Assembly (NCBI RefSeq): GCF_030269445.1
Contig: NZ_BSTJ01000006.1
Coordinates: 377,204-441,203, forward strand
Source: Actinoallomurus iriomotensis
GTDB lineage: Bacteria > Actinomycetota > Actinomycetes > Streptosporangiales > Streptosporangiaceae
Direction: 5' to 3'
DNA length: 64,000 nt
Shown here one piece after another: positions 51,523 to 60,024 of the stretch (position 1 is the stretch's first letter; the number at the start of each line of letters is the position of its first letter). The notes beneath the pieces are model-generated. The model saw only the letters and a list, made by a program, of their open reading frames with translations, searched no databases and was not told the DNA's origin. The translations under genes and the position numbers were made by a program.

Positions 51523-53042
51523 GGGCGGCACTGGCGTCGGCGTACGCCGTGGTGCGCCGGGTGCTCGGGCCCCCGGCGCGCCTGGCGTACCGGCTCGCCC
51601 GCGCGGTGGCGCGGGCGGCGGGCGCGTACGCCGTGCGGCTCTCGTCGGCCGACACCCGGCCGGGCTGGATGAACCGGCTGCCGGCGAACCGGTTCGCGCT
51701 CGCCGCCCTCGTCGTACTGGCCGTCGCCGCGCTGTACGGCGTCGCCTCGTTCGCCCGGCCGGCCGCCTCGGCGCCCCGGCACGGCACCACGGTCCCGGTC
51801 ACCTCGGCGTACGCCGCCTGCCCCGACACGCACGGCGCCCGGGTGAGCGCGGTCACGCCGCCCGGCGCCCGTGGGTCCGGCCAGGCGTCGGTCGCGGGCG
51901 CGCCGGTCCTGCTCACCACGCCGGGCACCGCGTGGTCGACCGACGTCAAGAAGGGCGCCGGTCCGTGGGTCTTCGGAGCGTACGGCTCCCTCGCGCCCGG
52001 CCTGACCGTGGAGCAGACCACCTCCGACGGCGGGCTCGCCGGCACCCGGTGCGACCGGCCGGCCACCGACCTGTGGTTCGCCGGGCCCGGACCCGCCGAC
52101 GCCGATGACGTGAGCCTCTACCTCACGAACGTCGACGATCGCCCCGTGACCGCCCTGGTCGCCGCGCTGAGCCCGGAGGGCTCGATCGAGACGCCCGAGG
52201 GCCAGAACCAGGTCCTGGTCGGTCCGCACTCCACGCGACTGGTCCAGGTCGGCGTGCAGGTCGAGGGGTTCGGCCAGACCGCGGCGGACGCGAAGCTCAT
52301 CGCACTGCACGTCCATGCCATGACGGGCCGGATCTCGGCGGCGGTGCGGGTCGACCGCAAGAAGGGCGCCGACTGGCTGCCCGCGACCGCCCCGAGCCGC
52401 CGCGTCGTGGTGCCGGGCGTGCCCTCGGGCGGGGGCCGCCGGCGGCTGCTGATCGCGGTGCCCGGTCAGGACGAGGCGCGGGTCACCGTGCAGGGCATGG
52501 CGCCCGACGGGGCGTTCGCGCCGGTGGGCGAGCGGTCACTGGACGCCACCGCGCTGGCGGTGACGCCGTTCGACCTGGGCTTCGGCGGCAAGTCCACCGC
52601 GCTGCGGCTGGTCGCGAACCGGCCGATCGTCGCGGCGCTCGTCGCGGAGAAGGGCGACGACTTCGGCGTCACCGCGGCCGTACCGCCCCTCGGCACGGCG
52701 GACGCCGGACTCGTGGCCGACAACCGGGACACGACGACGCTGCTGCTCAGCGCCCCGCCCGAGCACGCCGCCGCGGTACGCCTGACGCAGCTCGCGGCGC
52801 AGGGCCCGGCGGCCTCGGCGAAGGACGTCGCGGTGCCCGCCGGCCACACCGTGGAGGTGTCGCTGCCCCCGCCCGCGGGCGGTGACGACTACGGCCTCAC
52901 CATCGCGCCGCGTCCGGGCTCCGGACCGGTGTACGCCGCGCGTCTGCTCGAGGTGAAGAAGAAGGGCTTCACCCTGCTGCCGATAGCCCCGGCGCGGATC
53001 ACCGCCGCACTGCCTCCGGTGGTCGACTCGACCGTTCCCTGA
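51519..53042 (+). CDS. DUF5719 family membrane-anchored protein
   Basis: A 507-residue protein. After a basic cytoplasmic head, one helix (FALAALVVLAVAALYGVASFA, residues ~62-82) exports the rest, made of repeated beta-sandwich-like segments (VSLYLTNVDDRPVTALVAAL; GRISAAVRVDRKKGADWLPA). This is DUF5719, a family found immediately downstream of the WhiB-linked GT2. It probably accompanies that enzyme at the cell surface. The ATG at 51519 overlaps the GT2 stop. No catalytic residues are evident. Confidence 0.88.
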   Translation: MRAALASAYAVVRRVLGPPARLAYRLARAVARAAGAYAVRLSSADTRPGWMNRLPANRFALAALVVLAVAALYGVASFARPAASAPRHGTTVPVTSAYAACPDTHGARVSAVTPPGARGSGQASVAGAPVLLTTPGTAWSTDVKKGAGPWVFGAYGSLAPGLTVEQTTSDGGLAGTRCDRPATDLWFAGPGPADADDVSLYLTNVDDRPVTALVAALSPEGSIETPEGQNQVLVGPHSTRLVQVGVQVEGFGQTAADAKLIALHVHAMTGRISAAVRVDRKKGADWLPATAPSRRVVVPGVPSGGGRRRLLIAVPGQDEARVTVQGMAPDGAFAPVGERSLDATALAVTPFDLGFGGKSTALRLVANRPIVAALVAEKGDDFGVTAAVPPLGTADAGLVADNRDTTTLLLSAPPEHAAAVRLTQLAAQGPAASAKDVAVPAGHTVEVSLPPPAGGDDYGLTIAPRPGSGPVYAARLLEVKKKGFTLLPIAPARITAALPPVVDSTVP

Positions 53043-53132
53043 ATCGTTCGGTGCCAGAGTCCTAAGGGAGACAAAGCGGCGGCAGGCTTGTCCGGCAGGC
53101 CTATTCGGTAGGGCTCATTCGGTGAGGTGACC

Positions 53133-56045
53133 GTGTCCGACCGTCCGCTTCGTTTCGGTGTGCTGGGCCCTCTCGTCGTCCGTGCCGATGGCGGGAACGC
53201 GCGGATGGGCGGCCCGAAACAACGCCTCCTCCTGGCCGCCCTGCTGCTGGCCGAAGGACGGCCGGTCTCCGCCGACAAGCTCGTCGACACATTGTGGCCA
53301 CAGCGTCCGCCGCGTTCGGCGGTGGCGAATCTCCACACCTATGTGTCCAGTCTGCGTTCGTGCCTGCCGCCCGTTCCGGACGGTCACCGCGTACGGCGGC
53401 ACGCCGACGGCTATTCGATTTCCCTGCTGCCGGGGGAGCTCGACCTTCAGGTGTTCGAAGAACTGCTCGACGAGTCCGCGCACCGGAAGGCCGCCGGTCG
53501 CCCCGACGACGCGGAGAGCCGGATCGCGGAGGCGCTGGCGTTGTGGCGCGGCGAGCCGCTGGAGGACCTGCCGCCGAGCCCGCTGTGGCAGGCGGAGACC
53601 GCACGCCTGGTCGAGCGCCGGCTCGAAGCGGTCGAGGAGCGGTGCGCGCTCCGGCTCGCGGCGGGCCGGCACGCGGAGAACGTCGCCGAGCTGCGGAGCC
53701 TGCTGGTCCGCCACCCTCTCCGCGAGGGACTGTGGCAGCAGCTGATGCTGGCGCTGCACGCCGGCGGCCGCCAGGCGGAGGCGCTGGGCGCGTACTCCGA
53801 GGCGCGTGAGCACCTGGTCGACGAGCTGGGCACCGAGCCCGGCCCGCGCCTGCGCCTGCTGCACGAGGCGATTCTGCGGGGCGCGGGTCCGGCGGCCGAG
53901 GACACCGGGGTGTTCCCGCTCTGCCAGCTTCCCGGCGACACGCCGGACTTCACCGGACGCGAGGCCGAGGCGCGCGAGCTCGCCGGGATCCTCCAGGACG
54001 CGTCGCCGGCGGCTCCGCCACCCGTGGTCGTGGTGACCGGCGCCCCCGGTGTCGGCAAGTCCGCGTTCGCGCTCCACGTCTGCCACGCCCTTCGCGGGTC
54101 GTTCCCGGAAGGGCAGCTCTACTTCGACCTGTCCGGCACGGGCGGCCAGCCACGTGACCCCGGAGACGTGCTCGTCGAGGTGCTGCGCACACTGGGGTTC
54201 ACCGGTGCGGCGGTGCCGCGCACCCTGAGCGAGCGCGCCGCGCTCTTCCGCTCCCGCCTCGCCGACCGGCGGGTGCTCGTGCTGGTGGACGGCGCGACCG
54301 ACGCCGCTCAGGTACGGCCGCTGCTGCCCGCGACCCCGGGAAGCGCCACCGTGGTCACCAGCAGATGGCAGCTCGCCGACCTGTCCGGGGCGCACCACAT
54401 CGAGCTGGACGTCTTCCGGCCCGGCGCGGCGGTCGAGCTGCTGGCCCGCGTCGCGGGTCGCGAACGCGTCCGGCGCGAGCCCGACCAGGCCGCCGCCATC
54501 ATCCGCGACTGCGGGTGCCTCCCGCTCGCCATCCGCATCGCCGGGGCGCGGCTGAGCGGACGGCAGGGCTGGTCGCTGCGGGTGCTCGGGGAGCGGCTGG
54601 CCGACGAGTCGCGCAGGCTCAGCGAACTGCAGGTCGGCGACCTGGGCGTCCGCGCGACGTTCGACCTGAGCGTACGGCTGCTCGACCCGGAGGCGGCGCG
54701 GACGTTCCGGCTGCTGGGCCTGCTCGGCACGCCCGAGTTGCCCGGCTGGGTGGCCGGCGCGCTGCTCGACCGTGCCGACGGCGACGACGTGCTCGAAGAA
54801 CTCGTCGACGCGAGCCTGGCCCATCACGCGGGTCCAGGCCCCGACGGCCTGCCGCGCTACCGGCTGCACGGCCTGCTGCGGCAGTACGCGCACGAGGAGG
54901 CGCTGGCCGCGCCCGACGCGGACCAGGACGCGGCGATCGGCCGGCTCCTCGCCACCTGGCTCGACCTGGCGGAGCAGGCGGCGGCGCGGCTGCCGGCGAG
55001 CCTCCTGACGCCGCTGTCCGGCGACGCGCCGCGCCGGCCCCTCGACCCGTCCGTGGCCGAGCGGCTGACCGCCGACCCGATGGCCTGGTTCGACACCGAA
55101 CGGCGCGGGCTGCTGGACGCCGTCGCGGTCGCCGCGGAGTACGGCCGTGCGGCGCACGCGTGGGAGCTCGCCATCGCGTTGGTGCCCTACTTCGACCAGC
55201 GCAGCCTGTACGAGGACTGGCGGACCGCCCACCGGCACGCGCTGCGCGCGGTACGCGCGGCCGGCGACCGCCGCGGCGAGGCGGTGCTGCTGCGCACGCT
55301 CGGGCAGGTGTACGTCTACCAGGACGAGTACGACGAGGCTCTCGCCGCCATCGAACGCTCCCGTACGCTGTGCCGCGCGCTGGACGACGCCAGGGGCGAG
55401 GCGCTCGCGGACGTCGGCCTGGCCACCCTGCACCGGATCCTCGGCCGCGCCGACGAGGCGCTGGACCGTTACCGCGCCGCGCTCCCGGTCCTGGCGACCG
55501 GCGACGACCGCCACATCCAGGCGCAGCTCCGCGGCTCCATCGCGGCCATCCTCATCTCGCGGGATCGCCTGGACGAGGCGGAAGAGTGGCTCGCGACGGC
55601 CCTGGCGCGGGCGAGGGAGTCGGCCGACCCCCACCGCGAGGCGCGCGTGCTGAGCCAGGTCGCCGAGCTGTACCTGCGGCGCGGCGACGCCGCCGGCGCG
55701 CGGGCCCGGCTGGAGGAGGCGCTGGCGGTCTTCGAGGAACTGGGCGACGACCGGTGCGCCGCGTACGCGCTGCTGGACCTCGCGCGGTGCCACCTCGGCG
55801 CCGACAACGCGGCCGCCGACGCGACGCTGGACCGGGCGCTGGAGAGCTTTCGCCGGTCCGGCAACCGCCGGGGCCACGCCGCCGCGCTGCTGATGCTCGG
55901 CGAGGTCCGCATGGCCGAGGGCGACGCGACGACCGCGGGCATGTACCTGCGCGAGGCCGCCGGGATGTGGCGCGAGCTGGGCGACGGCGTGCAGGAGGCC
56001 GCCGCGCGCGAGCACCTGGCCGGCCTGGGCCCGTCCGGGCGCTGA
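53133..56045 (+). CDS. AfsR/SARP family regulator with NB-ARC and TPR domains
   Basis: A 970-residue signal-integrating activator. The N-terminal SARP winged helix is LRFGVLGPLVVRADGGNARMGGPKQRLLLAALLL ... DTLWPQRPPRSAVANLHTYVSSLR, followed by the bacterial transcriptional activator domain (GELDLQVFEELLDES). A NB-ARC ATPase begins at VVVVTGAPGVGKSAFALHV (Walker A) and VLVLVDGATDAAQVRPLL. The C-terminal third holds tetratricopeptide-like helices (YDEALAAIERSRTLCRAL; ADEALDRYRAALPVLA). Start: GTG at 53133 with GGTGAGG upstream; GTG at 53127 is possible. Such proteins usually activate antibiotic or envelope genes. No cognate biosynthetic cluster is visible here. Confidence 0.92.
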   Translation: MSDRPLRFGVLGPLVVRADGGNARMGGPKQRLLLAALLLAEGRPVSADKLVDTLWPQRPPRSAVANLHTYVSSLRSCLPPVPDGHRVRRHADGYSISLLPGELDLQVFEELLDESAHRKAAGRPDDAESRIAEALALWRGEPLEDLPPSPLWQAETARLVERRLEAVEERCALRLAAGRHAENVAELRSLLVRHPLREGLWQQLMLALHAGGRQAEALGAYSEAREHLVDELGTEPGPRLRLLHEAILRGAGPAAEDTGVFPLCQLPGDTPDFTGREAEARELAGILQDASPAAPPPVVVVTGAPGVGKSAFALHVCHALRGSFPEGQLYFDLSGTGGQPRDPGDVLVEVLRTLGFTGAAVPRTLSERAALFRSRLADRRVLVLVDGATDAAQVRPLLPATPGSATVVTSRWQLADLSGAHHIELDVFRPGAAVELLARVAGRERVRREPDQAAAIIRDCGCLPLAIRIAGARLSGRQGWSLRVLGERLADESRRLSELQVGDLGVRATFDLSVRLLDPEAARTFRLLGLLGTPELPGWVAGALLDRADGDDVLEELVDASLAHHAGPGPDGLPRYRLHGLLRQYAHEEALAAPDADQDAAIGRLLATWLDLAEQAAARLPASLLTPLSGDAPRRPLDPSVAERLTADPMAWFDTERRGLLDAVAVAAEYGRAAHAWELAIALVPYFDQRSLYEDWRTAHRHALRAVRAAGDRRGEAVLLRTLGQVYVYQDEYDEALAAIERSRTLCRALDDARGEALADVGLATLHRILGRADEALDRYRAALPVLATGDDRHIQAQLRGSIAAILISRDRLDEAEEWLATALARARESADPHREARVLSQVAELYLRRGDAAGARARLEEALAVFEELGDDRCAAYALLDLARCHLGADNAAADATLDRALESFRRSGNRRGHAAALLMLGEVRMAEGDATTAGMYLREAAGMWRELGDGVQEAAAREHLAGLGPSGR

Positions 56046-56054
56046 GCCGGCGTC

Positions 56055-56079
56055 GCCCCGGCGGCCGGGCCGCCGGGGC
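56055..56079. terminator. Hairpin between SARP and the secreted-protein gene
   Basis: GCCCCGGCGGC and GCCGCCGGGGC form a perfect 11-bp stem around CGG. It lies between convergent stops and probably acts in both directions. No U tract. Confidence 0.7.
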
Positions 56080-56088
56080 AGCGCGCTC

Positions 56089-56589
56089 TCAGTTGCTGTT
56101 GCCGGGCTTCCAGCCCAGGTAGTGGCTGTAGTAGTGGACGCTCGTCGCGTGGCCGATCTTGCCCTTGACGCTGGTGGCCCAGAATCCGCCCGTGCCGTCG
56201 GCGATGCCGACGTGACCGGCCGAGCTGATGTTCCAGAAGACGAAGGCGCCCTTCGGGGGAGTGCCCGTGGTGTGGCGGGCCCCGTCGGAGGACCGCCAGT
56301 GGTCGATGGCCGTCGGGTGGTGGGTGGCGCGGGCCCAGGAGAGCCGCGCCGCCTTCTCGCAGTAGCCCTCGTACGCGGTGCTGCCCTTGCGGCTGGAGTA
56401 CCACTGGATCGCCTGGGCGGCCGTTCTCTTCGCCGCCACGGCCTGGCTCCGCAGCGCGGCCTGGACGACGGCCGGCGCCGTCGGCGCGGCGGAGGCGGGC
56501 GCCGACACCGCCACCGTGCCGCCGAGCGCAGCGGCGAGCGTCATCGCGGCCAGCCCGGTCTTCGTCACCCGTGCGTTCGTGATCCTCAT
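56089..56589 (-). CDS. Secreted CHAP/NlpC-P60-like protein
   Basis: A 166-residue exported protein. The signal peptide MRITNARVTKTGLAAMTLAA continues to an A-S-A-A cleavage region near residue 34. The mature part has YEGYCEKAARLSWARA (candidate catalytic Cys77) and SSAGHVGIADGTGGFWAT (candidate His126), arranged as in CHAP/NlpC-P60 cell-wall amidases. Length and order match small secreted proteins of actinomycetes. It could remodel peptidoglycan. The gene is isolated, converging with the SARP gene. Confidence 0.72.
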   Translation of the reverse strand: MRITNARVTKTGLAAMTLAAALGGTVAVSAPASAAPTAPAVVQAALRSQAVAAKRTAAQAIQWYSSRKGSTAYEGYCEKAARLSWARATHHPTAIDHWRSSDGARHTTGTPPKGAFVFWNISSAGHVGIADGTGGFWATSVKGKIGHATSVHYYSHYLGWKPGNSN

Positions 56590-56673
56590 GCTGATCCTTC
56601 CTGAGGCGGGGGATTCGCGAGCAGTCTCCGGACCGTCGCTACAAAGCGCCTACAAGTCGGATGTGGCGGGTTC

Positions 56674-57897
56674 TTACTTCGTGACGGGTTCCGTGGCATA
56701 GCGGCCCATCACGTCGGCGACCGCGTCATCGGTCATGGGACGGCCCGCGGCGACCATGGCGCGCAGGTCGCGGAAGTACTGGACGTACAGGTCGGGCGTG
56801 AAGGTGTTCAACACGACGGCCGGCTCGTCACCGGGGTTGGCGAACGTGTGCGGCGCGCCGGGCGGCACCATCACCAGCGTGCGCGGGCCCGCGTCGTGGC
56901 TCTCCTCGCCGACGGTGAAGCGCACGGTGCCCGCCACCACGTAGAAGCCCTCGTCGTGCCGGGCGTGCCGGTGCTGCGGAGGTCCCTCGGTGTGCGGCGC
57001 GATGGTGATCTCGCCCAGGCCCAGCCGATGTCCCGTCGTGCTCCCGTCCTCCAGGATCCGCATGCGAATCGGCCCGGTGAGCGTCGCCTCGCCCTCGTCC
57101 GGGCCGACCACGGAGACCTCCGCGGCGGTGAACTCCCGGATCGCGGCCAGCAGCAACCCCGGGGTCTCGATCTGCGGGACGTGCCCGGTGCCGGCCAGCA
57201 GCCGGAACCGCGCGCCCGGCATCGCCGCGGCGTACGCGCGCCCGTAGTCGGGGTCGGCGATCCGGTCGGCCTCGCCCCACAGGACCAGAGCCGGCGCGGT
57301 GACGCCGGAGAGGCGTTCGCGCAGGCCCGGGTCGACCATCGAGCCGCCGTACACGGCGAGCGCGGCCCGGTTGCCGGCCATGGTCTCGCGCTGCGCCGGG
57401 GTCATGGCCTCGGGGTCGATTCGGAAGGACGCCGGGTCGTGGTAACTGAGCCGGGCGACGTCGTCCAGGCTCAGCGAGAAGAAGTCGACGACGGGGTGGC
57501 CCGGCACCTCGATGCCGACCGCGTCGACGAGGACGACCGCGCCGATGCGCGGGGAGCCCAGCAGCGCCATCTCGGCGGCGATCCAGCCGCCGATGGAGTT
57601 GCCGACGACGACCACGTCGGTCAGGCCGAGTGTCTCCAGGAAGGCGCTGTAGACGTCGGCGAGCCCGCGAACGCTCGTCAGGGTCTCCGGCCGTGGGGTG
57701 CCGTCGAATCCGGGGTGGACCGGGGCGATGACCCGGGCGGGCTGCTCGCCGGCGAGCAGGTCGGCGAACCCGGCGACCGAGGCGGGGCCGGCGCCGCCGT
57801 GCAGCAGCAGGTACGGGCGGCCCTGACCGCGGTCGGTCGCGGTGAGCCGTACGGGGCCGACGCCGTCGGCGGTGAGGTCGTACGTAGCGGTGATCAT
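56674..57897 (-). CDS. Fusion of alpha/beta hydrolase and cupin domains
   Basis: A 407-residue two-domain protein. Residues 1-260 are an alpha/beta hydrolase: YLLLHGGAGPASVAGFADLL (oxyanion), VVVGNSIGGWIAAEMAL (nucleophile Ser), WGEADRIADPDYGRAY (Asp) and LAGTGHVPQIETP (His). Residues about 275-407 form a cupin: PQHRHARHDEGFYVVAGTVRF and PGAPHTFANPGDEPAVVLN, with the His/Glu metal ligands. The combination is unusual. The start ATG at 57897 lies near four 14-bp iterons in the divergent region with a marR gene, so MarR repression is likely. A multi-step detoxification or catabolic enzyme is possible. Confidence 0.85.
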   Translation of the reverse strand: MITATYDLTADGVGPVRLTATDRGQGRPYLLLHGGAGPASVAGFADLLAGEQPARVIAPVHPGFDGTPRPETLTSVRGLADVYSAFLETLGLTDVVVVGNSIGGWIAAEMALLGSPRIGAVVLVDAVGIEVPGHPVVDFFSLSLDDVARLSYHDPASFRIDPEAMTPAQRETMAGNRAALAVYGGSMVDPGLRERLSGVTAPALVLWGEADRIADPDYGRAYAAAMPGARFRLLAGTGHVPQIETPGLLLAAIREFTAAEVSVVGPDEGEATLTGPIRMRILEDGSTTGHRLGLGEITIAPHTEGPPQHRHARHDEGFYVVAGTVRFTVGEESHDAGPRTLVMVPPGAPHTFANPGDEPAVVLNTFTPDLYVQYFRDLRAMVAAGRPMTDDAVADVMGRYATEPVTK

Positions 57898-57928
57898 GTC
57901 GCTCCTCGGAAGTCGTCTTGTCGAGGAG

Positions 57929-57984
57929 GCTATATAAGGAAACTTAGATAAGCAACCTTAGATAAGGAGCCTTGGGTAAGCTTC
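57929..57984. promoter_or_regulatory. Four 14-bp iterons, candidate MarR operator array
   Basis: Units at 57929 (GCTATATAAG), 57943 and 57957 (both CTTAGATAAG) and 57971 (CTTGGGTAAG) repeat every 14 bp. Each core is a CTTA/TAAG dyad; the first is the most diverged. They fill the 93 bases between the divergent hydrolase-cupin and MarR genes. This AT-rich block contrasts sharply with the surrounding GC-rich DNA. Confidence 0.72.
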
Positions 57985-57990
57985 CTGTGT

Positions 57991-58413
57991 ATGACCCGTA
58001 CCGCGCAGGAAGTGGCCCTGCTCGTCAAGCGGCTGCAGCACCGGCACCACCGGGAGCTGACGGCGGCTCTGGCCCCTCTCGGCATCTCCCTGGTGCAATG
58101 GGACACCTTGCGCCACCTCGACCGTCGCCCCGAGGCCTCGCTTCACGACCTGGCGCGGCTGACCTTCCAGACCGACCAGTCGTTCGGCTCGCTCGCCGCC
58201 CGCATGGCCGACCGCGGCCTCATCGAACGCGTGCCCGGCCCGGGCCGGGCCGTACGGCACCGGCTCACCGAACGCGGGGAGGAGCTGCGCCGGGCGGGCG
58301 CGGAGATCCATGAGAAGGTGATCGCCGAGTCCTTCGCCCCGCTGGCACCGGACGAGCTGGACCGCCTCGGTGATCTCCTCGGCGGCGTCCTGGCCGCCCG
58401 GGAGGACGCCTAG
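57991..58413 (+). CDS. MarR family transcriptional regulator
   Basis: A 140-residue winged-helix regulator. The helix-turn-helix EASLHDLARLTFQTDQSFGSLAARMADRGLIERVPG is followed by the wing GRAVRHRLTERGEELRRAG, standard for MarR. Four iterons directly precede it, so it likely autorepresses and controls the divergent hydrolase-cupin gene. The inducing ligand is probably a substrate of that enzyme, but is unknown. Confidence 0.9.
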   Translation: MTRTAQEVALLVKRLQHRHHRELTAALAPLGISLVQWDTLRHLDRRPEASLHDLARLTFQTDQSFGSLAARMADRGLIERVPGPGRAVRHRLTERGEELRRAGAEIHEKVIAESFAPLAPDELDRLGDLLGGVLAAREDA

Positions 58414-58448
58414 GGGCGCAGTAGGGCAGCGGGGCTTTGAGACGCGCC

Positions 58449-58925
58449 CTAGTCGTCGGGAGAGTCGTAGGTGGGGTCGATGGACTCCGGGGAGAGGCCG
58501 AGCAGGTCGGCGACCTCCTCGACCACGACGTCGCGCACCAGACGGGCGCGGTCGCGTTCGTCGTCGCCACCACGGGCCTCGACCGGGCGGCGGTAGACCA
58601 CGATCCGCGGCGGCCGGCCGTCGGCGGCCGGGATCAGGCGGCTCAGCGGGACCGTGTCGGCGTCCAGGGAGTTCGGCTCGATCGCCGGCACCTCCTCGAC
58701 CGCGAACTCCACTCCGGCGAGTTGCCGGCTCCACCGCTGTTCGAGCCGGTGCGCCTCGTCGCGTACGAGCTCGTCGAACCGCTCGGCGCGCGTGCGTGAG
58801 ATGGGCACCTCCGCCGGGGCGAGCGGCCCGCGCATGCCACGACCGCGGCGGTCACGACGGCGCGTGCCGGAGCCTCCTGTCACGCGTGATCGCACAACAC
58901 CAGCATACGACCCGTGCCTCTTCAC
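58449..58925 (-). CDS. Metallopeptidase-family protein without HExxH
   Basis: A 158-residue actinobacterial protein of the zincin-like DUF1025 family. The head RRDRRGRGMRGPLAP and FDELVRDEAHRLEQRWSRQLAGVEFAVEEVP are family features. Where classical members have HExxH, this one reads RDVVVEEVADLLGL, so zinc ligands are missing and peptidase activity is doubtful. It occurs here near DUF5719 and sugar mutase genes, matching the usual order after WhiB/GT2. I kept the first ATG at 58925, as shorter starts truncate the family N-terminus. Confidence 0.78.
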   Translation of the reverse strand: MKRHGSYAGVVRSRVTGGSGTRRRDRRGRGMRGPLAPAEVPISRTRAERFDELVRDEAHRLEQRWSRQLAGVEFAVEEVPAIEPNSLDADTVPLSRLIPAADGRPPRIVVYRRPVEARGGDDERDRARLVRDVVVEEVADLLGLSPESIDPTYDSPDD

Positions 58926-59029
58926 ACGCCGATCGTACGGCCCGACCGTCGCCCCTGGTCACATCGTCTAGGACCAGGCATGACCCCGTGGTATCTTGCG
59001 ATTTTGCCGTCTAGGAGGGGAAGGCAGCG

Positions 59030-60019
59030 CTGGCCAGACGTGCGTTGGTCACCGGCGTTACGGGACAGGACGGCCGCTACCTCGTAGATCATCTTCGCAG
59101 GTCCGGCTATGACGTTTACGGCCTCGTCCACCGGACGGCGGCAGAGTCGCTCTTATTCGAAGAGTCCGAACTCATCCGCTGCTACGGCAACATCCTCGAT
59201 CAAGTCAGCCTGATCCGCGCGCTCGACGCCGCGCAACCCGACGAGGTCTACAACCTCGCCGCGGCCGAACCACCCAGTGTGCCCCTCGAAGCCGAACTCG
59301 CCATGCGGGTGAACGGGCTCGGGGTCCTCCAGATACTGGAGGCCGTCAGGATCGTCAACGGACTCTCCGCCTCGGGCGCGAAGCCGTCCGGGCAGACCCG
59401 GATCTTCCAGGCGTCATCCGCCGCGATGTTCGGCCGGCCCGACAAGGAGCCGCAGGACGAGAGCACGAAACTCGCGCCGGTCGACCCGTTCGGCTCCGCC
59501 AAGGCCTACGGCCACATGATGACCAGGACCTACCGCCACAAGTACGGGATGCACGCCTCGGCCGGGATCATGTTCAACCACGAATCCCCGAGGAGGAAGC
59601 CCCATCACTTCGCGCGGCATGTAGCGGCGGTCGCGGTGATGATCAGCCGTGGCGCCCGCAGGCACGTCTCCCTCAAGGATCTCGACCGGAGGGTGGAGTG
59701 GGGCTTCTCCGCCGATCACATGCGGGCGGCGCACGCCATCATCGGTCAGCCGGAGGCGGGCGACTATGTCGTGGGCGTCGGCGAGACCCACTCCTACCGG
59801 GAGTTCGTCGAACTCGCCTTCGCGCACGTCGGCCTGAACTGGGAGGAGCACGTCAGGCCGGCGCCGGGCCCGCCCACGTCATCCGGCGGCAAGGAGCTCC
59901 GCGCGGACGCGACGAAGGCGCTGACCCGTCTCGGCTGGCGCCACAGCACCTCTTTCGAGGAGCTCGTGATGTCGATGGTCGAGGCGGAGAGAGCACGCGT
60001 CTCCGCCTCGACCACGTGA
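59030..60019 (+). CDS. GDP-mannose 4,6-dehydratase homologue lacking catalytic residues, CTG start
   Basis: A 329-residue extended SDR. The cofactor motif VTGVTGQDGRYLVDHL, MFNHESPRR and GETHSYREFVELAFAHVGL mark it as a GDP-mannose 4,6-dehydratase (Gmd) relative. But the catalytic Thr-Ser-Glu of QASTSEMFG is replaced by QASSAAMFG (residues 130-132) and the Tyr of YxxxK by Phe154 in PFGSAK (Lys158 kept). Dehydratase activity is therefore doubtful. The start is CTG at 59030, after AGGAGGGGAAGG; no ATG, GTG or TTG fits upstream, and the TTG at 59045 would cut the cofactor strand. It may be a structural subunit or a reductase/sensor. Confidence 0.72.
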   Translation: MARRALVTGVTGQDGRYLVDHLRRSGYDVYGLVHRTAAESLLFEESELIRCYGNILDQVSLIRALDAAQPDEVYNLAAAEPPSVPLEAELAMRVNGLGVLQILEAVRIVNGLSASGAKPSGQTRIFQASSAAMFGRPDKEPQDESTKLAPVDPFGSAKAYGHMMTRTYRHKYGMHASAGIMFNHESPRRKPHHFARHVAAVAVMISRGARRHVSLKDLDRRVEWGFSADHMRAAHAIIGQPEAGDYVVGVGETHSYREFVELAFAHVGLNWEEHVRPAPGPPTSSGGKELRADATKALTRLGWRHSTSFEELVMSMVEAERARVSASTT

Positions 60020-60024
60020 CCGGC

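Noticed and set aside
53103-53127. ATTCGGT repeats before the SARP gene
   Set aside because: Two short imperfect copies (ATTCGGTAGGG, ATTCGGTGAGG) 14 bp apart, too weak to call a SARP box, and one overlaps the ribosome site.
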